In this document: positions 1 to 11,700 of the stretch, piece after piece | Layout of the letters: each line of letters begins with the position of its first letter | How positions within the stretch are numbered: the first letter of the stretch is position 1 | Assembly (NCBI RefSeq): GCF_003672135.1 | Contig: NC_039507.1 | Coordinates: forward strand, 2,790,001 to 2,854,000 | Direction: 5' to 3' | Length of the DNA stretch: 64,000 nt | DNA from: Ooceraea biroi | Taxonomy: Eukaryota; Arthropoda; Insecta; Hymenoptera; Formicidae | Notes under the pieces: model-generated | What the model saw: the letters and a program-made list of their open reading frames with translations, nothing else | Database searches by the model: none | What the model was told of the DNA's origin: nothing | Made by a program: the position numbers and the translations under genes

Positions 1-3000
1 CATCCTATTCTCCAAGCCGCTCCCTCCCATTCGCTCCCTTATATATTTATACACGGGGTGTCTCGAATTTCATGCAGTTCCTTTCATACGGAGTAATACG
101 GAGGAGATTCCCTTCAACGAAAGTATCGGCGCACTGTGATTGTTTCTGAGTTATAAATTTCACGAAATACGATTCATTCTCAATTTCACGTAGACCTTGT
201 ATTAACATAACTGTAATACAAAAAAGAGGTATTCGATTGTATGTGCACAGAAACGCTTAAACTGATGATTCTCAGATTATGGAATAAATGGTATTCAGCT
301 AAACTTGCACTGGAAAGAAGTCGCCTCTAAAGTCATAATATTCAATGATGAAAAAAACGCAGGAAACTTGTAACACCCTATATATACATTACGTATGTAT
401 ATTATATGTGCGCGCGCGCGTTAGAATGGCGACGTGTGTAGCTTATTGCGCAACGATGCATATCTCGTTCCCTAACAAATTGCTGCTCCTTTGTACGTTC
501 CGCTCGCAGAAACGAACGAGGACAAGGACGGGGATGGAAAGACGACGCAAAGCTCCGCGAAGCGCAAAGAAACTTCACCGAAATTTCGAAAGTTACGAGG
601 ACCCGTTTTCGTCTATCGCGTAGAAGGGTTAGGCGTATCCCACCCTGGTGTCTGCGAAAATTCCACATCCCGTGTGGCTGGCTCTGCGTATCAGAAAGCG
701 CAAAGCAGCATTCACACCGACAACACGATCTACAAACACATCAGCCGAGGCTCATGTAAAATTGAGATATAAAGAACAGAGAACAAAATGTAACAAAACT
801 GTACGCAAAATTTTCGAAACATCAAGTTAATTGTAGCAACTAGCAGCGCGAAAACCGATAAAAGACAAAGATTACGGTATCGACGTAAAAGGGATGACCT
901 TTACCACGTGAAATTGTACGTTTCCAATTTTAGCTAAATACACAATGCCTATTAGACTATAGATCTAATAGTTCTCAATGGTCAATGGCAAAGCGTAGAG
1001 TTGAACAAATTTGTACAAGAGCGAAACTGACAAACAGCTGGCAAATATGGATACGCTGGTAACAGACGCTAAATTTCGCAATATCAAGAACTCGTTCGGT
1101 ATAAAAATATTTTGTGTTTATTCCGGTAAAAACCGAGTTTTGCTTTCACATTCACTGTCGATAGAATTTTAATAACAATTGTGCACGTATCGTTAACGTA
1201 TTCGGCCGGATATTGTTTTAATAACGTTGACATTTCGTTTTTCTTCGCCCAACGGTGAAACGGTGATGCGAAGTCTCCCCGAAATTAGCAAATTGCAGCC
1301 ATCATTTAACACATTAAAGTATGCCGCGGAATATGAAGCGAAACGATGAGCAAGGTAATCTCTTGGCAAGCAAATGCTTGTGTCACTTAGACGACATGCT
1401 GAATGACGCAAGTCTCGGGAGCGTTTAGCACTATGAATATTTCGGGAAGGCACGGTTGCATTGTGAATGTCAAGAGATGCTTTCAAGAGTAACGGAAGCT
1501 CATAGTTCGCATTTGATACACTGTTAGAGCCAAGTGATCATGTTTGCCGCGTCTTACGATGCGCAACAGCTGTTCGTCGCTGATACATATGCACACCGTC
1601 GATCAAGGACATCTCGTAAGAAGTCGCGTGTCGATATAGATGACCTGCGAGACCACCAGCATGCGCCATACGTGATCGATAAACGATAAATTACATTTGA
1701 ATTTTATTTGCCCGTTCTACGAGCGGATGCGAAATTATACCGTGGCAGTAAACGTACTATAACGTATGCAGATGCGACGCAAATAAAAGTAAAAGTATTA
1801 GACTAAAAAACTAAAAAGAGATATGTATAAATGCTGTTGAAATTTATTTTCTGACGCGTAAATGCACGTCAATAAATCTATTTTAATAAAACTAAAGAGG
1901 AAAGAGGAAAATGCCGTACATCAGTGCCATGCTGTTTACGTAAAAAGTCAATAATAAATCAAGCTCGTCACGTCATCTCTGGTTCACGACTCGTTGCTTG
2001 TCGCTCACCAATGTGCACGCAGCCTAAGATAAACTTGTCAGCACAGACAAGCGTTCGGAGACGCATCCGAGTGGGTGTGGTTTGTTGCTCTGGACTGGAA
2101 CGTTAATCCCGGAAGAGAGTCGAGAGATCGACAAGCTTACCGCTTTCTTCGCTGTTCGTCATCGCTTCGTGACGCGGATGCAGAGCGAGATTCTGAAACG
2201 ACCACCGCCTCTCGCAGGGAGAATGTCAACAAACGACCAGCGAAAGAGAAACCTGGGAACATTTCACTAATTTCTCTCGTCGGGAGGGAAACTTTTCGGT
2301 AACGATGAACGAGCGAGCCGATAAATTGCGCGAGAGCTCGAGATTGACGCGTATGAAAAGTGTAATTTAATCTAGCCGAGCGGAAACTTTGCGCCGGTAA
2401 GAGTATTGGTAAAGACTTAGCTATCGGTAAGTTATATGAACCAAGGCGAAAGAAAATAAAAAAATCTCAGAGCACTCTTATTTTCCTTAATCATTGATGT
2501 AGAGGATCAGCAACGAGATGAAGCCGTATACATGCTTTGATTTGAATCCGGGATGTGCTTTTTAGTTATTAAATACGACGGAAAACGACAAATAAACTTT
2601 GCTAGAATTTTCTGTAAAATAATGATAACTCATTTCTCTCGTAACGTTATAATAAACTATATTCTCCCTTCTCCATGATTTCATAAAAAAAAGATGTGTT
2701 TCTCTCGCGCATTTATATTGCGAATTTCTGTCATCGTAAAAGTGTAAACTAATTTAAAATCGTTATCCGTATATAATCCATCTTCTTCATTCCATCATTT
2801 TCTATTTTACAGCTATCCACCGTGGCACAATACGTAGATACTTTACTATTCTTAGCCTTTGTACGAGCCTTTGTACAAGCGATATTTATATTCGATCAAC
2901 GAGTTTCTGTTTTGGGTAAATCCGTTTAGTCGGTTTCTGAAGCATCTTAACGTCGCGGAGCGAATCGACCAAGGAAAGGAGAATTGATCTTGCGGAATAA

Positions 3001-3740
3001 TACAGCACACATGAAGAAAATACTGGCAGTCCTTACAGAGCCGGTTACAAATGAAACCTTCGAAATGGAAAAATCCACGAGAGTCAAGTGGTTTCCGTAT
3101 CGTCGCTACGATCGATAGGAAGTCATCGAGATTCCGTTAGCATAACAATGCTCTCTGCTAGAGTACGAGTGCCGCCGGTTCCTTACCACGGGTGGCACCG
3201 AATCAATCAGAGGCACGCTCGACGTCGCCGGAGAGCCGGCCACGAAACCGCGTGACAATCGATATTTCATCCCGATCATCAGCTCTTGTGGGGCACCAGC
3301 AAGGTTGTAAGATGGGGTCAGATTGCAAACGCGTAACTTTACGCCGAAATGAATAATAAGATTGCGGTACCATTTGAATCGTTTACTCTGAAAATGGCGT
3401 AGTTCTAGCATCGTAAAGTTTACTACGATCGAAACCTGCATTTAGTTTGTCTATTATCGGACCTCGGTGAAGCTCTCTTTCCAGGGAACAAGAAAATTTT
3501 TATAAACAAAATTCTCCCTATACGATGGCGAGAAAAAGAGAGGAAATTCTAAACTCTTCGATATCGCAGAAAGTAATTAATTAACTGTAGCTCTGAGATA
3601 TTCACGAGATTCTCGTTGCGCGATGATTAATTTCCTCGAAACTGAATAGTCCCGCGATCTTCTAGTCGCAAGCTTATCCCCACTGGTGCAATCTAAGCGC
3701 ATCTTATAGTACCGGTACCGAATCCCGAGAGGCATACATA
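1..3740. other. Non-coding, mostly AT-rich; no gene seen
   Basis: Frames here are short and unconvincing. The only splice-like signal I noted is a good acceptor-type tract on the plus strand ending CTATTTTACAG at 2812, with no partner donor nearby that makes a coding exon. A short CG tract lies at 407-420. Confidence 0.6.
407..420. repeat. Short (CG)n tract
   Basis: A (CG)n run preceded by 'atgtg', alternating purine and pyrimidine. Similar short runs occur at 21488-21500, 41232-41242, 41997-42011 and 49246-49259. Confidence 0.85.
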
Positions 3741-4560
3741 CGTAATATGGTCTCGCGGCACTCGCGAGGGGGAATCGTAAAGAGCTTTCCACCTGCAATA
3801 AGACTCGGTCGAGGGTCACGAAGGCGACGGCTTGCAACACCGGGAAGGTACCAGCGCAAAGATCGAGGGTACGGGATGTTGCAAGGAGAGGGAAGGGAGC
3901 AAGAGAGAGGGACAAAGGGAGAGATCCCTGGACGCGGCGGCGCGGGAGGACTGTTCCGCGTGCTCTCTTACGGATTTATGGATTTCATTATTGTCGGGCC
4001 GCGGTTGGTTACGGCGCTGACTAGGGCAGCCTCGGGGGCTTCCGGAGATTGGGGAGTGGACGAAAGGGAACGACGGACGGGAGGGACCGGGGCAGAACGG
4101 CGGACGAGGCGAGAGGAGCGACGGCCGGGAGGAAGCCTGCCTAAACTTAAACTTGCCGCCCGTTTGCATTTTATGAGCAAGCAGCGAGTTCCTACGGGCC
4201 CGTAGGAATCCCGGCGGCGCCCAAACCGAAGCCCATACATTCATCCCCGCCGCGCTCGCTCGCTCGCTTGCTTGTTCATCCCCTCGCTCGTACCGCGCCA
4301 CGAGCATTTTCCTGCCTCGGCCGACCTCCGAGACCGCCAACATACTCTCGCCGCCAGCTACCGGGAACCCGGTCAGACCGCCCATTACACCCGGGCGTGT
4401 AACCCGAATTACCTCCCTGTTCGGCTGCACCTTCTTCACCGGCGCGGTACCGTCTGACTATATCGTACGCTCGGCACGGAGAGTAACGACGCCGGCGGAT
4501 CTTAAGGGTTTACAAAGGGTTACCGGGAGGTATGTCTGTCTCGGAATACGTATGTCGAGT
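3741..4560. other. CpG-rich block with no recognisable gene
   Basis: This block is much richer in G, C and CpG than its surroundings. Overlapping frames of 152 (plus) and 207 (minus) codons reflect the lack of AT-rich stops; their products are low-complexity R/G/S/P-rich and I recognise nothing. The block could be a promoter-like or enhancer-like element. Confidence 0.55.
4189..4208. repeat. Perfect 20-bp palindrome in a CpG-rich block
   Basis: TTCCTACGGGCCCGTAGGAA is its own reverse complement with no spacer. It could be a dimeric binding site or a chance palindrome. Confidence 0.9.
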
Positions 4561-7500
4561 CTTCGCAAAGCGACCGAGCGTCGCGTCTTGAAACGATGCA
4601 CGACGAAACGCGAGATCATTCACGTACGTTTCTATACCTCACTCTACTTCACTCGATGTCACGGTATCGCGACTGATTTAGAATTCAAGTCGGAACACGC
4701 GTGGATTCCACGTAGACGCATCTGCACCGAGACCATTAACGGACTATGTTGCACGAGGAAGATCCTTCATTTCTCCTTGTGTGCGACTGGCAAGTCGCTT
4801 TCACGTCGCGAGTATGAAAAATCGACGCGTTTACTCTCACTCTGCCTCAAGTTGCGGGGAGTTTTATACTTATCTTGTTCATTCGATTCGCAACGACTTT
4901 CATTCAATTATCATGTCACATTGTTGTTAATGCTCTTGAATGACAACTCGGACGTAAACTACAAAAGGTTTAACGGATTTTAGAATAATGATTTTGCCGA
5001 CACCGAGAGGAAAGCAAGAAAATTTTCGGAACTTGATATAAAAATATAAACAAAGTAAATAGCTTGCATTAACTTGATCATCGTTGTAATGTAATCCATT
5101 ATTCATCTAAACTATCACCGATTGAATTCAGTATTAAACAATTAATAGATATTCGCAAAGAGATATTTTAAAAAACGCGATTTTAAGTCTCTCATATACG
5201 TTAATCGCGCGCAGATCGTCGCGTATCAAAAATGGAGACTACTTTCGTCAGAAAGGAGAAAAGGAATAGACCAGCGAAATTCCATTATACAAATCCAACG
5301 AGAACGTGAAGATCTCCCTGTCTCTCTCGCTTCCTCTCTTGCGCATAAAATTCAAGAAATAATTTATATCCGGACGCGTGAAACATCGCACGATCGCGTT
5401 CTCGCGCGCACGTAGAACTCTCGACTTAAGGATAGATCTACGTGGTACTCTACTTTGCGAGACAATAATACGCGAGCGGGATTGAGCCGGGCATGGGTGC
5501 CGGAATATGCGGAGGAGGTAAGCCAGAGTGCACTGTTCAATAATTCAGTATGCAATAGCACCAATCTCTCCTCTTCCTTTCTTTGTCTTTCTCTCGACGC
5601 ACTCATCTGTCGCTCGCGACTGCGTTAAAAGAAGCGTATTATGTAGCCATGATGCGAGAAACACTGACTAACAACGCACGGTTAAATTTTTAAGGACAGA
5701 GTCTCCGACTCAGAATTCGAAGTGCTAAAATGTCATTCACGAGTTCCATCGAGATCCCACGCATTGTTCAGAGGTACTCGCGTGTGTGTACTTTAAAGCT
5801 CGAAATCGACCGGAATGATTTCCGCGTATGAAACGCGTCCGATTCGTAGACGAGACACACGATTACACGTGTGCGATGTCTGTCGAGAGATCGCATCATG
5901 AGCTTTCAGTGCCGATAGGCGTGCAACACGTAACAAGACGACGCGCCGGGACGCGCGACGTCTTGCATTCGTATCTGTCAAATCTTAGCCGCGGAACGCC
6001 ACCGGGAAGAGAAGAGGCATTCGGCAATATTTTGTCGTCGACGTCATACCGCCTTGAGCGTCACATAAATAACCGGCTGGCTCGACCAAGACGGCTGCGA
6101 TCCACAGTGCTCACCTACCTGAAACAAAGAAGAAGGGGCAATCTGAGAGACTCTGTCTTGGATATATACGAACGTGGAGTCTATAAGTAACGCGACTAGC
6201 CGGCCGTGTTAAGGGATGTAGACGAATCGGAGTGCGTAGAGGCGACGCGCGAGATTTACGCAATCCGTGACGGTAGTGCAACGGCCATGCAACCATGTCG
6301 TGTCACGTCTCAACGTGCGAACGGACTGCTCTTCCTCAACAAAACACGCGGAAAATCAAATGTCTGAGATAATTATGGATCTAAATCACAGTTTCTCACA
6401 TTTGAAATCAGACTTTATAATGTCTTCGCGTATCTATCGGATATTTATTACCATTTATTCTCAGTTTTAGCAGAAAAAGTTTTTAGATGTCGCTGCGTTA
6501 TTTAAAGAATTACTTATGTTATTTTATGCAAAGTTTTAACCCTCCCTCCCACTTTCGGTTAATTTAATGGTTCTTGGCAATCAACCACTCATAAATGCGT
6601 GATCGACGGATTTGGTTGCGCTGACATGCGCCGCGCCAAGTTGCGATACAATATCGCCTCGATAAGCTCCGACGGGAAGTTCGAATTACGCTCGACCCAT
6701 ATTTCGAAGGTGCGCGTTTAGCGAACGTAATTGCCGTCAAAAAACTTTCCGCGGCAGAAACGGCGATTCTTTTTATTTAAATCGCCGACCGTCCTCATTC
6801 CTCCCCCCGTCCCTGGGCCCGTCGAGTTTGCTTCGACGCGCGAGTTTTCGACCGCCTCGAGGAGAGCGGCGGGAACTTTAACGGGCAAAATCCATTCGTG
6901 CTCGTGCCACACATAAATAAGAAAGTTGCGAGAGTTAAAACTCGAAAGAAGCGAGGAGAGGCTGCCATGCCCCTCCCCTCCTGCCCCTTCTACCCCTCCG
7001 CAGGATTTATCACTTCGACGCTCGCAAAGGATGGCGGGCGTCACGTTTTTCCCTCCCACGGCCGTCCTTTTTGTTTATCACCGACCTGTCATGCGAGCTG
7101 TCGTGCTTGATTACAAGCAAAATGCTGATTTACACAACCAATAATGGCTCGAACTGTCGAGGTTCGAATTTTTCAAAAGCTGATTAAATATCGCATTACA
7201 TATCGCTGATTACATAAACGCATCAGAAACAACTCGACTCTGTTCGCGCAAAATTCGCACGGGATATGTTTGACACGATTTGTAAATTGATATAGTCGTT
7301 TTTGTTGTTTATCTCCGTTTATAACGATGAACAAATGTCCATTCGAGCTTTCTTTCAAGCTTTTTGTAATGATATATTTTTTGAATGTAATGTGAGAAAT
7401 TGGCACGTTAAAGAGCTTACATATTACCTCGCATATCACGTTACATATTTTGCATGCGCAACACATATGATGTAAAGTGATACACGCTACGTTCGCAGCT

Positions 7501-8380
7501 TTTGTTGGGTCATACATTTTTTATTTTTCATTGTTGTCACAACACGTGGCAGTGCGATTATGCAAATCGATACCAATGTTAACAAAACATACAACAAACG
7601 TGAAAATTCCCGACAGAATTAACAAGAGGCACGTCGACCGGAGTTAATCACATTTCTTACTATTTTCACCGTGCCGTTTCATGAACGAAAATGCATTTTT
7701 ATAAAAATTTTTTATCTCAATGCAACGCGCATCCTCGAGTACTGACACGGTAGAAGACTGGATTTTTGCATGCACGCGCGTAATAATGTAAACGATACGA
7801 AAACGCAAAAGCGATCGATCGCGTGTAACCTGCGAATTGTACAGAATCGGCAAGTGATATCCGCGTGTGGACGTGTGCACGTTCCCCCATTTTAAACTTA
7901 AATATTTGCTAATGAATATCGCGATGTACGATGCCGAGGCGATAGACGGCGGCTTCAATTGCGGATGCAACGATTGGCGCATCGAGCTTTAATACTCCTG
8001 ATTGGAAATCTGGGGGCCTGAATAGCCGTGCTCTCTCGTCCCTCTCGACTCTCTTCTCCCCGGCTGATTCCGCGACTGGCGGGCATGAACCGCCGGTTAT
8101 TAGCCGGAGAAATCCATCGTGGAATTTCACAAGGTAAGTACGAACGAACCGCAGGAGCCGGTCGCTCCCCTTCCCGATTCCACTGGATTTTCCGTTCCTT
8201 TTTGTTTTTTTCTTCCTTTTCTTTTTTTCGGTTTTTCTTCCCTTTTTCTCGGAGAGCAATCGAGATGCTATTGCGCCGCGGTATCGATCGTCGCATATAC
8301 ATGAACAAGCGCATTGTTCCAACGGCCAACGGTTTCCGCTTTAATGGAAAGTAACGAGACAAGGAGCGTAAGAATGTTTG
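4561..8380. other. Mixed non-coding; CpG-rich patches and a pyrimidine tract
   Basis: GC-rich patches lie at about 5820-6300, 6640-7060 and 7920-8350. A long pyrimidine tract runs through about 8185-8251. A consensus donor-like CACAAG|GTAAGT sits at 8134, but the upstream sequence gives no clear exon. The minus-strand ratchet-type site is at 6118/6119. Confidence 0.55.
6110..6138 (-). promoter_or_regulatory. Putative recursive (ratchet) splice site, second
   Basis: On the minus strand CCCCTTCTTCTTTGTTTCAG runs straight into GTAGGTGAGC, with the boundary between 6119 and 6118. The ten bases before the junction are the same as at the 24086 site, and the orientation is the same. The 5' splice site is slightly weaker (GTAGGT), although an overlapping GTGAGC could also serve. 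The two sites are about 18.0 kb apart. An ordinary acceptor or a random match cannot be excluded. Confidence 0.35.
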
Positions 8381-9900
8381 TAGATTAAATGTAAATTGAC
8401 CCCTGCTCCTCCCCTACGAGCTACGCCGTTGAGCCACCATTGTAATGTTGCACCGCTCTCATTTGGTCCAGCGAGTTCCCCGCTCTTGGTGCATGACGGG
8501 TAAGATTTTAAGTTAATTTTTCAGAGGTGCGGGGATAATTCAACGGTGAAAAGTCCCGTTTTATGTCGTCTCGGAAAGAGGGGAACCTTCATTTCCGTTT
8601 TACAATGGTCGCAGCTTAATGAAATCGACCGTTCGCGCAGCTTAATTGTTTCGATATAAATTCAGCTTCTCACCGCACATAGCGCAGTAGTTTTTTCATT
8701 TGTACTATTAATTAACACGCTTCGATTAAATTGCGCCTTAAGATGACATGTATCTTTAAGATACAATCAATCTCTTTTGCACGATTGCTCTTGCTTCAAT
8801 ATAATTGTTGGAAACAAATATGTAGAAAAAGAAAATATGTGAAAAATACTTATTTTAATCAATATCATTGAATTTAAATATTAAATTAAAAGCAATTCGG
8901 TAATGCGTTTCAAATAAATATGAATATTTCATATATTTGATTTTCTATTTTAATGTTTGATAGCGTTCATCATATATTATTTGCTAAAATTGCTATTTAG
9001 TGGATTAAACGTCATTTAGGAAATTAAACGCCACGAACAAATTATAGTTGCAAATTATATACATAGAAAATTGCAAATCCGTTAAATCATTTACTAGAGC
9101 ACTTCAAAGCAATGCCCGTTTGTCGACGTAAATCTAAGTATTATATTTCTTTCTTTGAACAATCAATTCTCAAAGCAAAGTGTCCCGACCTTCGACTTCG
9201 ATTGTGCTCTCTTAATTCCTTGTCAATTGTGTGCGATCAAACGATCGCTGTACGCACGAAGAAGCTGCTCGGGTTCAATTCGTGCTCGGACGGTTCAGAT
9301 ACTTCGAATGATTTGAAACGTGCCACGAATATTTGGTCGCCGAGGCGTGTCGTACTGAAAATACTTCGACAGCGCTTGGAACGACTCCATCGCCTTTTAT
9401 TCGATCAAACACTTATCGCTTTGCTTTTGCTTGTGATCATTCGCCATAAGGATCAGTCATTTTATGACTTTTACGATCGCAAAATCTGCGCGGTAATCAT
9501 TGCGCAGTCAACTATGCCCGAGAATAACATGAGCTTTTTTAGTTATCATCAATGAAACAAATACATTATACAACTCAAGTATCAGAAAAATCGATTTTTA
9601 CTTTTGTACGTACGTTAGAAACATATTTTTACCTAATTTTGTTCAAATGCTGCAGTATTTATTTAGGAAGCCGCAACAATAAGATAATCGCTCTCATGTC
9701 TATCATCTCCTATGTCCGTTCAAGATAGAAAATCATTGAAAATATTTAATAGACCCGAGACCGAACTCAGCCGCGCAATTTATTCCATTAATTAGCAGCT
9801 TATTGAATCGATATCAAGAGCGCGCAGCGTGAAAATGCACAACTCGCGTTCGACGTACTCCCGACAACCTTTGCTTTTTTTCATTTATCGCTGCTGAGAG
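8381..9900. other. AT-rich non-coding stretch
   Basis: This includes a 147-codon plus frame from an ATG at 9112. Its predicted product has a hydrophobic stretch but no motif I know, and its length is within what chance would give. Confidence 0.55.
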
Positions 9901-11700
9901 CACGACTATCGATGATCACCGTGGTACGAAGTCTGTAGGGATCACGATCCAGATGAACAAACGCAACGAGGCACGGAGGCGCGCGCGTCTGTTTGTTTCC
10001 TTTTTTTCCGTTTTGATTTTATTTCTTCCACGGTGTTCACGGTGGAACGAGCAGCGAACAAATGGCCGAGTACGACTCACGGGCAAAATTGGCAAGCGAA
10101 TACTTCGCAGCGAATGCAGATTTCGCAAACCATTTGTCAATCGAGCCGTTGGGCCCGCCGCGGTCTCGGCCGGAGGGGACACTTTAATCGACAATTATTT
10201 ACTATCCGGCCGCCCAGCGGTGCCTCCGCTTCGCCCTGTCTGTTCGTTCTCCTCTTCGTCCTTCGTCCTCCGACGCTTCCGTTCGGATATGCCTCTGACT
10301 GTTTCTCTCCCTTTCTCTGTCTCGCCCGTTTCCCTCTAACCCACTCTTTCAACAGCGGAGGGTGCCGCGATTAAAACACCATCTGTTGATATTCCACCGC
10401 CCCCGTCACCTCCCTCGCGCGCTCACCCTCTCCCGCACATTCAAATTTGATGCACGCTTTATATGAAGAGACATCCTTTTCACGAGCATAATGCGACGCG
10501 CAATCATTTGCCCGGGAAAAAGCGAACGTGGGAAAAGATTAATTCGCGATCGATGGCGGCGAGTAAGCGGCAGAGGCATAAATGCCAAGACCAACAATCA
10601 TCATGCGAATTAAACGCTTTAAGTACTTAACGTGACGTTATGCAAAATTACACTCGCAATTATTATACGCAATAATCCTTCAAGATTGGTTGTTAATAAA
10701 AATATCATAAATATTATCACATGTACATATGTTCAAACCTGCACAACCACTGTGCTTCTTAATCCGTATTCTAAATCACTTTTGAAGACCCTTCTTGTGT
10801 GTTGTAATGAAAACAATCCACGATATAATTTTTCTGGATCTTCGTAAATTTCAGAAAAGAATTCTCTTAAAATCAATTGCTCGCGAAAAACCAATTCTTT
10901 GATGGTACTGATTCCAAGTTTTCTCTCGTTTCTTCACGAGGCACAGAAACTCGAATTTACAAAAACGTTTGTGCCTTCCGAGCGACTTGCCGATAGCGAT
11001 GCGGAGAGATACGCTTCGCCGATGACTCTCGATATGTGCCTTTGCGGAAGATGGCGAACCCGGTTAGAGATAGAGTTAATTCGCGTGTGCGAGGGTACGG
11101 GTTGCCGGGGTGGCAGCGTTTCGATTTGCGATCAGTTCGTTACTCCGGAACGGACGGGCACAGTAACTGCAACCGCGCGCGGCAACGGGGAGGCACGATG
11201 GGGACGAGCCATCCGCGTAATTTTGTTTGCTCGCGCCGCTCTCATCGCGCCTTTGTTCGCCCTCGCATCGCGTCTCGTTTTGTTCCCATCGATCCCGGGA
11301 TCGATACTGGTTGTCGGCGTCGGCGACGCGACGGCGACACCGAAGCGCGCCCACGTGGAGCACGATCTATTAACGCTCTCACCGTGTTACGAAGTTACGA
11401 AGAAAAACCAGGGAGATTTAATTCGACACCGGGTGCGCCGAACGCGAACGCGTAACGCCGGCTAAAAATTGTGCCGCGCCACGCGCGGAGAATAGTTCGT
11501 TACCCAGCGAACGGCCGTCGCGCCGAGAAAGACGGCCGACGAGGGGTTGATGTGACTTTTTGTTTGCCCGGACCGATCTATCGCCTGCTTTATATGGCTC
11601 TATCGATCGACAGAGAAGAGAAGAACGAATTAGGACACGGTGAATACGTCCGCTGCGTATTGTGTGGGCTGTGAGCCATTAGCCCGAGAATATGTGGGCA
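9901..11700. other. CpG-rich non-coding blocks
   Basis: Two GC-rich blocks (about 9940-10330 and 10960-11660) flank an AT-rich gap. The longest plus frame (first ATG at 10902, to 11465) gives an unrecognised product. The block contains the 18-bp palindrome at 11288. Confidence 0.55.
11288..11305. repeat. Perfect 18-bp palindrome
   Basis: ATCGATCCCGGGATCGAT is fully self-complementary. It lies in a CpG-rich block and contains two ATCGAT half elements round CCCGGG. Confidence 0.9.

Noticed and set aside
3816..4439. 207-codon minus-strand frame overlapping a 152-codon plus-strand frame
   Set aside because: Both strands are open in the same GC-rich block, which points to composition rather than coding; the products are low-complexity.
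10899..11465. 188-codon plus-strand open frame
   Set aside because: The listed start is TTG (first ATG at 10902). It lies in CpG-rich DNA with few stops, shows no recognisable domain, and its length is near the chance maximum for this window.
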